Assembly: GCA_005784505.1 (NCBI GenBank)
Contig: VCAZ01000116.1
Location: 705,007-769,006 of the forward strand
Direction: 5' to 3'
Length of the DNA: 64,000 nucleotides
Source: Bagarius yarrelli
Lineage: Eukaryota > Chordata > Actinopteri > Siluriformes > Sisoridae
The notes beneath the pieces are model-generated. The model saw nothing but the letters and a program-made list of their open reading frames with translations, was not told the DNA's origin and searched no databases. The translations under genes and the position numbers were made by a program. Shown piece after piece: positions 1 through 12,280 of the stretch (its first letter is position 1; each line of letters opens with the position of its first letter).

Positions 1-690
1 AAGTCCCCCTCTGCTGGCTAAACACTATCAGTAGCACTGACCTACCTTTATATAGGTCATTTATATAGCAGTCAGTTATATAGCAACTGCTTCCGGTACG
101 TCTATATGCGTGCATTTTTTTGTCCAATCAGATTTCAGTTTCTATGTGCTCCCATGTTAATCTAATCTGCCAAAGCCTTCAGAATCAGTAGTGCTGCTCA
201 TGGAACTGAAATTATATTAGCAATGGCTTTCTTTAGCCAATCAGATTTCAAATTCATCTCACGGGGTCAGCTAGCTGGCCCACAATTACGTCAGCATTTT
301 CCCGTTCTATGATTGGTTGGTCAGAGTTAAAAGCCAAGTTTGACTAGCAAAAACACGTCTGTAGCGATCTGCACATATTAATACAATTACGCCCACAATG
401 GTATAAATCCCAGGTCTACTTTCTGTAATGAGTAAATAAGATCTGCTAGTTAACAAGAACGTTGCTGGAACATTTTGCCCAGAACATTCCGAACTCCTAT
501 CCTAAACCAGCCGCCAGATATATTTTAATAGATTCACGGAACACAAACTAAATCCTTATCCATTAACTGATGAAGTAAAACCGTGAATTTAAATCAATCT
601 GTTTAACAGACTGTTACATATATACAGTAAGAGAAAAACTGTAATCGGACCTGACAGTGTGTTAATTAGTGTTAATGACTGCCTGTGCTG
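1..690. other. Unique AT-rich DNA, no gene seen
   Basis: No coding frame, RNA gene or recognised repeat was found. There is a short imperfect repetition of TTATATAG words near 50-85. Confidence 0.5.
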
Positions 691-773
691 AGAGTGTGTG
701 CAGCACTACGCGGGGGGGTGGGGGGTCAGCAGAAGTGGCCTAAGAGAGATGATGTTTCGATTCACAGACAACT

Positions 774-828
774 CACTCACACATACATACATACACAAAC
801 ACACACATACACACGCACACACACATAG
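774..828. repeat. (CA)n/(CATA)n microsatellite
   Basis: Imperfect ACAC and ACATAC runs just upstream of the pyrimidine tract. Confidence 0.9.
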
Positions 829-911
829 TCAGTGCCAGTATGTTTGTAGCTTCTTTTTGCCTGAGCTGCATTGGAGAGTCAGCAGAAAGAGAGAGTGCAT
901 CACTCTATCAC

Positions 912-1442
912 GCTATCCTCCCCACTCTCTCTCTTTCTTTAATTTCTATCTATCTGTCTCTCTCTTATTCTTTAATATCTCTCTCTCTCTCTCTCTGTCT
1001 ATCTGTCTCTCCCTTTCTTTCTCCTTGTTTGATTTCTCTCTCCTTCTGTCTATCTGTCTCTCTCTTATTCTTTGATTTCTCTCTTGTTATCAGTGCATCT
1101 AGTTTTCTCTGTCTATCTCTCTCTCTCTCTCTGTCTCTTTCTACTTGTCTTTAATTTTCTGTCTCTCTCTGTTTTTTTCTCTGTTTATTTGTCTCTGTCT
1201 CTCTCTTTGTGTCCCTTCTTCTGTCTCTTTCTCTGCATTTTCTCTCTCTTTTTTTCCCTCACTATGTCTCTGTCTGTTTGTCTCTGTCTGTCTTTCTTTC
1301 TTTCTTTCTTTCTTTCTCTGTGTATCTGTCTTTCTCTGTTTGTCTTTTTTCTGGCTTTGCTGTTCTCTTACTGTGTCTTTGTCTCTGTCTATTTGTCTCT
1401 GTTTTTTTCCCCTCAGTTTCTCTTTCTCTGTTTCTGTCTTTC
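912..1442. repeat. Pyrimidine-rich (CT/CTTT/CTGT) low-complexity tract
   Basis: About 530 bases almost entirely C and T on the plus strand, built from CTCTCT, TCTGTC and CTTTCTTT words. The apparent Ser/Leu/Phe-rich open frames on the plus strand, and the charged Lys/Arg/Glu frame on the other, are by-products of this composition. Confidence 0.95.
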
Positions 1443-1613
1443 GGCTCATGATTGGTCCTAAAGCAGTACCAGTCTTACTGCAGGCAATCTGGTGTCCGAG
1501 CTGTGACCTTTAAAAAAAAAAAAACACGCTGGGAAGTGTGAACTGAGACATGACTGGATTCTGTGTATTGAGTGATGATGAAACCTTAAAACCACAGGAA
1601 GTTACAGAAAGTT

Positions 1614-1615
<2 letters not shown>

Positions 1616-1644
<29 letters not shown>

Positions 1645-1661
1645 TGTGTGTGTGTGTGTGC
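1616..1661. repeat. (GA)n(GT)n compound microsatellite
   Basis: An AGAGAG run passes directly into a GTGTGT run. Confidence 0.95.
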
Positions 1662-1747
1662 ATGCAATACATTTAAGCGAAAATGAACAAACTATACTGG
1701 GAAGATGCTTACTGCATTTTGTTGCCTTGTAACCCTGTGCTATGACA

Positions 1748-1966
1748 ATAATCTAATTTGATCATCTGATCTAATCAAATCTAATCATCTAATTTAATAA
1801 TCTAATCTAATACAATCTTATCATGAAATTTAGTCTAATTAAAATTAATCTGATTAATATAATTTAATATAATCTAATCATTCAATCGAATCAAATCAAA
1901 TCATCTAATTGAATCATCTAATCTAATCTAATGTAACCTCATCAAATCTAATCTAATCTACTCTCA
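1748..1966. repeat. Degenerate (TAATC)n/(ATCTAAT)n repeat
   Basis: Roughly 220 bases of diverged TCTAATCTAAT and TCAAATCAAAT words, an old simple repeat that has picked up substitutions. A short TTTAATTTAG run follows near 2190-2215. Confidence 0.85.
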
Positions 1967-3540
1967 TCTCGGGCCCGGCAGTGGCAGGTTAAAAGGGAGT
2001 CATTAACACTGAACATGTCTGATTTTTTTTCTAAAACAAGAACCAGGAAGTGAGTTTGGCGATGTACTGGTCACATTGTGGGCGGGACTTTCCAATGATG
2101 TTATGCAGGATGAATTTGGATTGGTTAAATTTGTCTCAATAGTTGCAATTGTGATATTTTGAGATGAAACCGTTCCCTGAGGGAACAGTTTAATTTAGTT
2201 TAATTTAGTTTAATTAAGATGATATTATTCTAGTGGACTTTTAAAACCTTTCAGTGATTCCCTTCTGGTTTAAGGTGATGTTAATCATGGTTGTGTCTGA
2301 CTTCCTGATTCTTAAAGGATTCTGATTTTACATAAAGTTTTGAAATACTAAGTCGCCTGGAATTAATGTTAACTGGGGAACCTGTGGGGTTTGGAAATTA
2401 CCCCACACGGGCATAAAAAAAGCTGTAATTTTACAAAATGTCATTCTTCACCATCTAATCAATCTTTTTTTGTTTTCACTCAACCTCCGAAGTTATTCCA
2501 GAGGTCAACCAGATAAAACTAATCCATTGCAAATAGGGCATAATTGACCTTTGACTTTTTTGTTAGAAACAACAGGATCATCCATTAACATCATTCCATA
2601 AGTTTTTAGCGATGAAGGTTACCTCCTATATGTCTATACTCCAGCTTCAACTTTTGGAACTTTTGGGTCAGATTAAGTTATGCAAACGCCAGCTAATTTT
2701 TAATTAATTCCGTGTCATTTAAAGCTTTGGAATTACCGTAGCATTAAATCGAACTTTATTTTTAATACCTTTCTTTCTAATAAATTTCTTAATCCTCCAT
2801 TGAGCAACTTAGCGATAGTGGAGAGAAATATTTCCTAGGATAAAGTAAGAAGGGCGATATTAAACATGAAATATGACTTTGAAAGTTCTGATCAGGTGGT
2901 AGCGTTAGCAACACCATAATCTGCTACCAGACAATGGCTAAAACAGGAAACATATTTCTCAGTTCACGGCGCCCCTGTGCATTTGTGTTATTAAAAGCCT
3001 TTATCATTTTGACCAGATCCTGTACTCTGACAACACAGCATGTATTTCCACATGGTATCCAGATGATACCAGCATGCATCATTAAATAAAACCTCGGTAT
3101 CCATATGGTACTTATCTGTCCTGAAAATAGAAAAAGAAACACTGGATAATTGGTTCAGATAAAATTGATGGAAGCTTTGAAAATAATTTTTTTTGTCCCT
3201 GCATCCACATGGGTTTACTCCAGCTTCTCTTACCCCCCGAAAACATGCCCACTGCTATATTAACCACTGTAATTGCATTAAACTGTGAGTGTTTGTGAGA
3301 TTCCTGGTGATTGACTGATCTCACACAGTCTAAGGCAAATGGGCGGAAAGGATATCATTCCCATTTCTCAATAAAAAGACTTTAGGTTTGACTTTCACTG
3401 TCAAAGTGTACCAGTATCTGATGCTCTTACCCATTTCAGGTTGTCGGGTTTCCAGCCTCCCACCAAAACTCCTGTCAAGCAAGTTGGTTGACTAGCAACG
3501 TTGGATTCAACCTAGTTAATAGACTGGTTTAAGTCTAAGT
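1967..3540. other. Unique DNA, no gene seen
   Basis: No recognised repeat or coding signal. An exact GGGACTTTCC word occurs near 2085 but has no supporting context. Confidence 0.45.
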
Positions 3541-3542
3541 AA

Positions 3543-3627
3543 GTCTTTATTTGTTTCATATGCATCAGTGCAAGGTAGACTTTCCTTCACATAACCCAGC
3601 TTATGAAGTCGGGGTCAGAGCACAGCA
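3543..3627 (-). mobile_element. Fragment of SINE family B (3' half)
   Basis: Reads in reverse as the tail part of the family B SINE: the GTCTTTATTTG start, CACATAACCCAGCTTATGA, and GGGGTCAGAGC match the corresponding stretch of the copy at 52915-53205. The tRNA-like head is missing. Confidence 0.6.
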
Positions 3628-4161
3628 TACATTTCTACGCATAGTGTACTTATAGTACTATATGCAAATTAAAAGCAGGGGGGGTGATACTGAAAAAATC
3701 CACTGCTCCAGTGAGCCATTCAAGCTGATTCAGAGTCGTCCGTCTCTCTGGCGAGAAAAAGGGATGATCAATATGCTTGATTAACTTCTCATGAGATTAT
3801 CTTCGAGATGTGACATGTGGGTCTGACCTACTTGGTATCAGCCATTTCTCTCTGTTCACACAGTCACTCATTGAGTTTGGACAGGACATATAATAGATCA
3901 TTCAGTAGGTTGACTATTGGCTGACACATTTTTCACAGCGGTGCTCACAGTGGAGATACCAAGATAGAGAAATAAGTCCCAAAAATCTAAATAGCGTTAG
4001 AAAGGTTTAAAACATGATTTTAATAATTGTTTTGAAATTTACCATAAGACTTAGAACCCATTAAGGACACAGAACCTTTTTTTACCACAAGTAGACTATT
4101 TTTGGCTAATCTCATAATCACATGGCAGCGAAATCATTTAACATAATGAACTTTTACTAAT

Positions 4162-4337
4162 ACATTTATGGCATTTGGCAGACACCCTTATCCGGAGCGA
4201 CCTACTTTTTTTTTTAATACAGTTGGGCAAATAAGGGTCATGCTCAGGGGCCCTGTGGTAGCAGCTTGGTGATGCTGTGAATCGTACCTCTTTCAATTAG
4301 CAGTTCAACACCCGTAACCACTGAGCTACCACTCCCG
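4162..4337 (-). mobile_element. SINE family A, near full length
   Basis: Minus-strand copy of the commonest SINE here. From its 3' end it shows GCATTTGGCAGACACCCTTA and TCCGGAGCGAC (tail), GCTCAGGGGCCC (body) and CCACTGAGCTACCAC (start of the tRNA-like head, equivalent to GTGGTAGCTCAGTGG). Confidence 0.9.
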
Positions 4338-4492
4338 CCCCCCACCCCCCGTTATGGTAAATGCTAAACTGCATTTAGTGCTACTAGTATTATTATACTT
4401 CATCTATCTGTCATTCGATTGTGGTAGCTAAGTGGTATTGGACTACTTATTTCCAAAAATGAAGTGTTGAAATCCCAACATCACCATTACCA

Positions 4493-4612
<120 letters not shown>

Positions 4613-4685
4613 GTATTAGAGTGAAACTGGCTAACAATAACATGAAAAGTTTCAAGTCAAAGCAACCAAAACCACGAAGCTTAAA

Positions 4686-4835
4686 ATGTTATGGCACCTT
4701 GGTGTAGTGGGTTTAAGGCACCAGCACCCACATGCCCAAGTTGTTGAGCTCCGGCAACTCGGGTTTGATTTCCGACTCAGGTTTATCCGGTCCCTCATTT
4801 CCTCTCTCTGTCCTATCAATAAAGGCAAAAATCCC
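4686..4835 (+). mobile_element. SINE family C (tRNA-derived, AATAAAGGC end)
   Basis: A second tRNA-derived head: CACCTTGGTGTAGTGG (A-box side) and GGGTTTGATTTCCGACTC (B-box side), followed by a short pyrimidine-rich body and the 3' end CTATCAATAAAGGCAAAAA. The same ending appears in reverse at 23040-23070. Confidence 0.75.
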
Positions 4836-4839
4836 CTGA

Positions 4840-6185
4840 AGAATATATTAGAAAAAAGTTACTTGATCAAATAAAACCCAGTTAGAGGGACTATATGATC
4901 TACAAAGAAAGTCCATCATAATCCATATTGATAAAGCCAACAGCACAAACCATGAGAACTCGATCAGATTTCACGGCTTTCGTCTCTGCTGCCTAAGACT
5001 GATAGAGAAAGATTGGTGAGCAAGTAGAGACACACAGAAGCAGACAGCCTCTGCATTCGGAGCCGAGTAATCTGTCTTCAGGCAAAATTAGTTAAATGCA
5101 GTCTCATCCATCATGGAGTGACCCTGCATCGATCTAACATGGCCCCTCTGCTTTAAACTGTATTATATTATAAGAAAAAAAGTGCAGGAATGAAAATCTT
5201 GCTACAGATCAACCGCCATTTTAGAGTACTAAGCCTTGACCAATGCGGAAAGATAAAGATTGTATTATCAAGTGAGATATGTTATTATTATATTAGTGCA
5301 AAGATTATAAGAATGATAAAAGTTGAAAAAGATGAGCCAGGATAGTAATTTAAATATCTAATTTTTTAACAAACGAATGTTTAAAAAAAATCCGGAAATG
5401 TAATGCAGTCATGGCACCATGACGTCCTACACAGTGCAAAGAACAAGCAAGTTTTTTTTTTGTTTCACTTCTCCACTAGCGCAATCGAAACCATAGCAAG
5501 CTGCGCCGCTAGTTACATTAGTATTGATTGCATGCAGGGACATGGGACAGCACAACAGGTTTAAACACGCTCGGCCCTTCCAGCTTGGGGAGGATGGAGA
5601 GAAGCAGGGAGCCAATTGCTTTTAGATTGAGCAAATTATCAGCAACACGCTCTCTTGCTTCAGCTTGCTGTGATAAAAAAAAGGGAACGTTTGCTTCTTT
5701 ATGGAATCCATCTGACTAAAATTAGAAGAAAGGATTAAGGAGATATTTTAACACAATGTTTTTAGCCATGTGAAATTAAAAAAAAATCATTATGAGAATA
5801 TTTATTACACGGTGTTAGTCGTAGTTTGCTTTTACTGAACTGAAAAAAAGCAATGCTTCCTGCTTGTCCATGCAGATATTTAATCAACCAATCATGTGGT
5901 GGGACTGCAAAGCATGAAATGCATCATGCAGATCCAGATCCAAACCAAGGGTTAAAACAGGTTGTTTTTATGTAATCTTAGTGACTATAATCAGGGCACG
6001 GATTATTGTAAATACCAGACGGGCTGAATTGTGTGTTTTGTATACTTATGATCTCCTGGGATTTCACACACACACACCAGCTTATACACAGAATGTTGTG
6101 GGGGAAAAAAAGCATCTAGTTCTGCAGATAAAAATGCGTTGTTGATGAGAACATACTGGTTTGATCTGACAGGAAGGCTCAAGTG
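4840..6185. other. Unique DNA, no gene seen
   Basis: AT-rich and non-repetitive apart from short A and T runs and a small (CA)n near 6065. Short open frames here have no splice or family support. Confidence 0.45.
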
Positions 6186-6189
6186 GGCA

Positions 6190-6355
6190 AGTGGTAGCTC
6201 AGGGGTTATTGTCCTGATGATAGGAAAATTACAGGTTCAATTCCTAGTACCACCATGCTGCCATTGCTGAGTTTCTAAGCAAGGCTCTAAACTATTAACT
6301 GCATAGATGTGCAAATAAGATGAACGGATACACTCTGGATAGTTCCTCAGACCTT
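6190..6355 (+). mobile_element. SINE family A, diverged
   Basis: GTGGTAGCTCAGGGGTTATT head, GGTTCAATTCCTAGTACCACC B-box region (20+ base match with small changes) and an eroded body and tail (ACACTCTGGATAGT). Confidence 0.85.
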
Positions 6356-6744
6356 CTCAACTATTCCTGCCCTATCCACTACCGATTACCTGCGTCAGGT
6401 GTTTTTAGTCAATCCGAATGTAAGGGATACCAATTCATTTGATTTTCTGACATGCTATCTTTTAGCTTCTATTTGACGGGTGGGGCATGGATAAGAATAT
6501 AAGAAATATAGGCTTCCTACCTCTGCAGTCTACTTTTTGTCAACAGTTCTGGATGGTGGTAGTAGTGTAATGACCTGGGGAATATTTGATTGGAATATTG
6601 AACCTCTTAGAAATCTTATATAGGAAAAGTCATAACCGAGAAACGTGAAAGTGGTTCCATAATAATGACTATAAAATTTGTGTACTTTAAGGGTATAATA
6701 GGAATTCGTTACGCTGGTTGAAAGTCTCTTCACATCCTGATAGC

Positions 6745-7088
6745 GATCATTAAGTTAATCGGTCTAAATGTAATTATATGTATTTATATTCTGTGGAAGA
6801 CATAGGACCAAGAAATGCTAAATTGTGATAGGCTTTCCTACCTGTCTGTCAATACATGTATGTTCAAACCTCTGCACATCCTCTTCACACAGAGAGAATA
6901 TGACATCAGCGTGAAAACCTGAATTAATTTTGGTGTGTGTTTGTATGTTTCCACACTGGAGTCGACTACAGGAGTCTTGAAAGATGATGTCATTGTTACA
7001 GTATTTCTTTTGGACAGGTAGGAATATGGTGTGATTGGATTTTGCTGTGTTTTGATAGTAACTGATAGCTTATGTAGTTTGTTTATCA
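6745..7088 (+). repeat. Unclassified dispersed repeat X, copy 1
   Basis: About 344 bases whose reverse complement recurs at 18511-18914. Shared words include GATCATTAAGTTAATCGGTC at one end, TTCTGTGGAAGAC, GAAAACCTGAATTAAT in the middle, and TATGTAGTTTGT at the other end. Strand is arbitrary. The terminal sequences are not obvious inverted repeats and no coding frame is kept. Confidence 0.8.
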
Positions 7089-7094
7089 TTATGA

Positions 7095-8155
7095 ATTAGC
7101 TCAACTACAGCAGCAGCGCGTAAAAGGGGGCTATTTATACGGTTACTAACTATAAAATTCTCTCGTAGGTGAATGACACAAGATGTACTGAAATAATGTT
7201 GTATCTTGGCATCTAGTTTGGGCCCATTTATGACTTAGGACAGATGATTGGACACTTTCAGTGTCGCAGTTAACATTTTCCAAGATGTCCTAATGCACTT
7301 TTAACGTCTTCCTGAATCCAGTGGATCACCTTTTTAAACGAATGTAGCAGAAATGACAATTTGTAACTTTAAAGTGCAACCGACACGTCAATAAACTGGA
7401 ATCTCAAAGAATTGGAGAACTCCAGAATCTTTTGCACATCTATTTCATAATGAATTGGGGCTGTGCTGAGAGCAAAGTGAAATCTAACCCAGGATCACAG
7501 AAGTGCGCCTAATAAAGTGGACCTCAATTGTTCAACTTGTTCATTGTGTGTGTATATGTGTGTATATAGTAGCAGTAGCAATTGAAACATGTCTGTCTGA
7601 TTAATGGGTTTGGGTTTGGGGTTGATAGATCTATTTACCTCTAGAAAACAGACAAGGAGGTTGTAACTGCGGATGAGTAACCAAACCCTAGAATGGTAAA
7701 AACACACTACACAAACATACACACACACACACACACACACTATAAAGCAGTGATGTCAAACATACAGCCGGGACGATAAAGCTTTTAATCTGGCCCACCA
7801 GATGTATTTACCACCCGGGTCTTAAATTAAAAACAGGCTTGTTGAGTGTAATTGAATTGAAAGATTTAAAAGGCTTTGTTATTCCACTAGGAAGAAAAAT
7901 AGAGCAATAAACATCGAGTTGTATACGCAGCAAGTGACGAAACATGCTAATGATGTACAATTTCTCATGAGCAACTTAAAAAAATGTATACAATTAAGTC
8001 AGTGTATCGATTTTTTTTCTTGTATTGAAGTCATTTGATTGGCCTGTGAGATACAATTAATGCCAATAGGCGGAGTCATTTAAGAGGCATCGTGAAAATG
8101 TTACTGGACGATAAACTAGTTATTTTGGTCCAGGTCATATTGTAAATTGTAAAAC
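7095..8155. other. Mostly unique DNA with a (CA)n run
   Basis: No coding signal. A (CA)n microsatellite lies at about 7715-7740 and a TGTGTGTATATGTGTGTATA run near 7544. Confidence 0.45.
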
Positions 8156-8159
8156 TTTC

Positions 8160-8435
8160 ACTCATTTATTTATCTTCTATACACACTTATTTCCTAATTC
8201 GGGGTCACAGGGATCTGCTGGAGTCTATCCCAGCCATCTCTGAAAGGGTGAAAGGCAGGAGGGGGACATCTTGGACAGGTCATCAGTCCATCACAGGGCC
8301 ACACAAACACACTCACACTCACTTCATTTAAAAACACCAATCAATTTAACATACAAGTTTTTGGACTGTTGGAGGAAACCGGAGAACCCGGAGTAAACCC
8401 ACACAAGCACGAGGAGAACATGCAAACTCGCATTT
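8160..8435 (-). mobile_element. Fish dispersed repeat D (LINE-end-like), long copy
   Basis: Reads TTCGGGGTCACAGGGATCTG, GGAGTCTATCCCAGC, GGACAGGTCATCAGTCCATC and GGAGGAAACCGGAGAACCCG, a widespread fish repeat. In the usual orientation it ends in (GAATG)n, so this copy is on the minus strand. Its parent family is not certain to me; non-LTR retrotransposon 3' ends are the likeliest source. Confidence 0.8.
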
Positions 8436-9049
8436 TTTAAACTTGTTTTATAAATTCCTAATTGTTATGTTGTATATCGCTTCATCCTATTTTGCCTGCG
8501 ACAGTCTGTCACTGTGAATGACAGCCAAGACGAATTTCCTGTCAGTCGATTCTTGCTTAGCCAACGAAAGTGATTCTGACTCTAATTCTCATTCCGTCTG
8601 GCCAGTTTGCAGAATATTTGCAGATTTTTAACAGTACCGTAGGTCAACCTGTCCTTGTTTGGTTCTCTAATGGTTTATTCCTTGGCTTGATTTCCTGTGT
8701 TTTAACCTTTCCTGAAAATTTTAAGTTAAATCTATTCAATAATCTTATTGTAGGTGCAGTTGAGTGGACATTCTGCAGTAAGTCTCTAAGATCAGTGTTG
8801 TAATAGTAAACTTTGAAGTCGACTCCATTTGTACTGTAACTCGACAAAAAGTCAACTAAAAGAGACGAGTTTTATTTGTCTAGAAAACTTTGTCATCTTT
8901 GATGTGATACAAATACTGTTTGTGCACTAGTTGTAATACTAGCCGACTATTTATTAACGCCGTCAAGTTTTATATGGTTTAATAGTAGTAAATTGTTTTA
9001 GTTTGTACTGATTCTTTAAGACTTTGTACAAATGTCCATCTGTCACAAG

Positions 9050-9485
9050 TCGTAAGATTGAATTGGAAATGTAGTTTATTTAGAAATAAAAAATAAAAAA
9101 ACGAACAAATAAAAAAAACATGAAAAAAAGCTACTCTAACACAACCTGACCTAAATAGAACTAGAACTAGAACCTGAACCTGAACATTACATAGCCCCCA
9201 ACCATGACAGGCAACAATGCCAGACCAAGACAAACTGAAACACTGGGTTATAAATACATACGTTTTTTGGGGGAACCGATCAGTTTAACAAGAAACACCT
9301 GAACACGATAACTGAACAATAATCAATCAATGACAGGACAGGGAAACTCACATAACAAGACACAGACAACATAAACAAACATTGAGCACATTGTCTACAA
9401 CATCGACATACAAAATTGCCCGGCAGGGCAAACGCACCCGGCAAGCCTGTCCAAGTCTTGACACTACCAAAAGAGTATGACAAAC
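9050..9485. repeat. Dispersed repeat E, long copy
   Basis: A-rich start, then AAACACCTGAACACGATAAC, CAATGACAGGACAGGGAAAC and GGCAGGGCAAACGCACC. Similar words recur at 31640-31800 and, reversed, at 30775-30960, which shows a dispersed family. I recognise the style from fish genomes but cannot assign the class. Confidence 0.55.
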
Positions 9486-10865
9486 AAACATTTTTGCTAT
9501 TTTATAGAATTAATTATACGTATCAAATATAGAGCAGATAAATTTCAACTTTTTTGTAAATTTGTCAGTATAAATTAAAAAAAGTATTCTTAAGTAACAT
9601 ATTTCTCTAATTTTTCTTAGTAAGGCACCAGGCACTGTTTACAAACTAGCACAGAGCTTATTTGTGCACTTGATATATCGCATAGCAAACAATACTTCGC
9701 AATGTGATAGTGTTAGCGACTAGCTTAAGTAGGCTAGCCCAACCTGGAAGTGACACCGGAACTACAACGCACCCGCTGGTACTCTGGTGATGCAATCATT
9801 ACGAATAGAGATGAAACTGTCTACTAGGATAATTCTATAGAGGACATAGTGACCGCAAATGCTGTAGCTAAGATACATAAGCAGCATTTTTAAGGTGACC
9901 ATTTGTGTAAATATGAATATTGTTGTGTATCTTTAGGATTGTGTTGTACATTATTGTATTGATGGCGGTTGATATTTTGTTGAAGAAAAAAATAAACAAT
10001 TTATGTTCGACTATATATGTCTTGACGACTTTTTGTATGTTGTATAGATTGTATATCTAGAAGATATATTAACAAAAGAATGTTTTAAAGTGGCTTCATC
10101 TATTAATCTTGCCTGGGCCTGCATTTTATCCTGGCTCACCTCTGAGTGTGAGCTGACACACCGCTTAATGATGGATGGTTAAGTATTGATCATTACCAGC
10201 ACGCCAACTTTTCTAACTATTAGAAGAATAACACTTTTTTTTTTCCGCACCATCAGTAATTTACTTTTTTAACCACACACACATACACAGACTGACTCGT
10301 GACAGTTTATACTTGTCTCTGCCTTGCGGCAAAGGACAAATTATAAATGCTTGAGGAGCCACGGAGGAGGCTGGCTTGATGTATCGAGCCGGGTGTAGTG
10401 ACGACGAGGCTCTAATGTAACAACCGGACAGTCGAGGCCGTCGTTAGCAGATGGTTATGAATCAGAAGAGCTTGTGGATGATCCGCAGTAGAGGGAGAGG
10501 CAGGATCTGCATTTATACCCATGCATCAACTCTGACCTGCTACTCTGAGTTTCCAGAACTTATAGATGTGCTTATGTAAAAGTCAGACTATTCAGACAAT
10601 TCGTCTAGACGACCTGATTGAAAAGGTGACTCATCTTTTCACAAGAGACGATGGTGTGGTGTTATCCAAACAGAATACACACAATAGTTTGAAGGTTTTT
10701 TCCTCTGTGGTGCATCGAATTAAATACATTAAAGCAGGTTTTCTCCACAGAGTCAGACTGAAGTGTTTTTTTGGTGTCTGATGAAGTTTTGCAGCCACAG
10801 ATTAACAGAGACTGTAGTGTGATTTTATTCAATAATTAATCGACCAACAACTTATTATTTATATA
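9486..10865. other. Unique DNA; GC-richer block at about 10320-10520
   Basis: Mostly AT-rich. The 10320-10520 part is non-repetitive, higher in GC and has several CG steps, so it is a weak candidate for a conserved element. No gene was recognised. Confidence 0.3.
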
Positions 10866-10870
10866 TTTTC

Positions 10871-11000
10871 ACAGTGGTGGCTCAAATGGTTAAGGTGCTG
10901 AGTTGCTGATCTGGAGACCAGAAAGACCTGGGTTCAAGCCCTACCACTGCCAGCTGTTGATCTGAAGACCAGAAACACCCGGGTTCAAGTCCCACCACTT
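10871..11000 (+). mobile_element. SINE family B head with duplicated B-box module
   Basis: GTGGCTCAAATGGTTAAGG (A-box side) is followed by GATCTGGAGACCAGAAAGAC and GGGTTCAAGCCCTACCACTG (B-box), then a second module GATCTGAAGACCAGAAACAC and GGGTTCAAGTCCCACCAC. The body and tail are absent. Confidence 0.8.
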
Positions 11001-11066
11001 ATAAATATAAACTTATTAATAATGAATATTGTATAAAAAACACAATACAATAGAATGTAATAAATT

Positions 11067-11179
11067 GGTTTTATTGAGTATAATGTACAGTAATTACCTT
11101 GGAGATCAGACGACTCCACATGCTAACACGTATGTCTGACTAGCTATCGAGTAAGACACGGGTTGCTGGGTGGATGTTA
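11067..11179 (+). repeat. Unclassified repeat Y, copy 1
   Basis: About 110 bases from TTTATTGAGTATAATGTACA to GCTGGGTGGATGTTA that recur at 12007-12116 with scattered substitutions, including GAGATCAGACGACTCCAC in both. Confidence 0.85.
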
Positions 11180-11653
11180 AGATATTTTTTATTAGCTATT
11201 ATTTTTTTAATATCTTCAAAGACTGAAAAAAACCTTTTATTTAAAAGATAAAACAAAAGTGCTACATCTCAACAGAAAGATCATGTGACCAGAAGACGGT
11301 CACTAGGTCACGGTTTTCTGCTAAAACCCTTAAACTCTTGGCTTGGTTCTCGTCTCGAACTGAAACAAAATGTTCGGGTATCTGAATAAATCAGCCAGAG
11401 TGCTTGTCACCGATCCATATTTATATTCCCTCTATAAACGTGTCCTTTAAACAAGGGAAAAATATTATCCTGAAGAAAAAGGAGGGTGTGCAATCGTAGA
11501 CCCAACCCATTAATTTCCCACGAGTGCTGCGCATGCTTCATTTCAAGAAGTGAACTGACCTTTTCCATGTTCAAGGTATGGAGAGATGAGCAATCCAGAC
11601 AAATGAGGCACTGGAGAACATGAAAAAAAGGCAGTAAATGGAAAAACAGAGCA

Positions 11654-11654
<1 letters not shown>

Positions 11655-11695
<41 letters not shown>

Positions 11696-11697
11696 TG
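11655..11697. repeat. (GA)n microsatellite
   Basis: AGAGAG run with one AAA interruption. Confidence 0.95.
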
Positions 11698-11863
11698 AAA
11701 ATTAAAGAACAAGCATGCTAAATGACTTTCTGGGTGACTCGGGTAATTAGCTTTAGTCTGCTGGATTTCTTGTTGAACTCTGTTTTATTCGGAATTCTTA
11801 GACGGGGTTGATTAATTTCCTACAAAAAAAGCTTTGACAATACAGATGTGGCCATTAATGCTG

Positions 11864-12006
11864 TGGGAAATGGTAGCTTAGTGGTTAAGGTGTTGGACTG
11901 CTATCCAAAAGATTGTGGGTTTGATTCCCATCACCACCAATTTACCACTGCCAGGTCCCCGTGTAAGTCTCTTAACCCCTCGCTCAGTTGTATAAATGTA
12001 AGTTGC
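11864..12006 (+). mobile_element. SINE family A, tail replaced by repeat Y
   Basis: GGAAATGGTAGCTTAGTGG head, GGGTTTGATTCCCATCACC B-box, then CAGTTGTATAAATGTAAGTT. The normal tail GCTCTGGATAAGG is not reached because repeat Y (12007-12116) follows directly. Confidence 0.88.
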
Positions 12007-12116
12007 TTTTATTAAGTATAATGTACAGCATTACATTAGAGATCAGACGACTCCACTTGCTAACGCACATGTCTGACTAGCCGTCGAGTGAGACACGGGA
12101 TGCTGGGTGGATGTTA
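12007..12116 (+). repeat. Unclassified repeat Y, copy 2
   Basis: Second copy of the 11067-11179 sequence, same strand, 940 bases away. Confidence 0.85.
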
Positions 12117-12199
12117 CAGTGTTCACTGTGGCATTTGCTACACCAACTGGAGCCAACTCCTCCTATAGACCATCGACATATGCTGTATGTAATTTCCAG

Positions 12200-12280
12200 A
12201 GCCGTAAGCCGCCGGTGCTGGGCCCCCGAGTAAGGCCTTTAACACTCAACTGCTCAGTTGAATAGAAATGTGCTGTAAAA
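12200..12280 (+). mobile_element. SINE family A body fragment
   Basis: GGTGCTGGGCCCCCGAGTAA, then GGCCTTTAACACTCAACTGC, then CTCAGTTGAATAGAAATG: the central body of family A without the head. Confidence 0.75.

Noticed and set aside
2080..2100. Exact NF-kB-type word GGGACTTTCC
   Set aside because: One 10-base word in a 64 kb window without promoter context has little weight.
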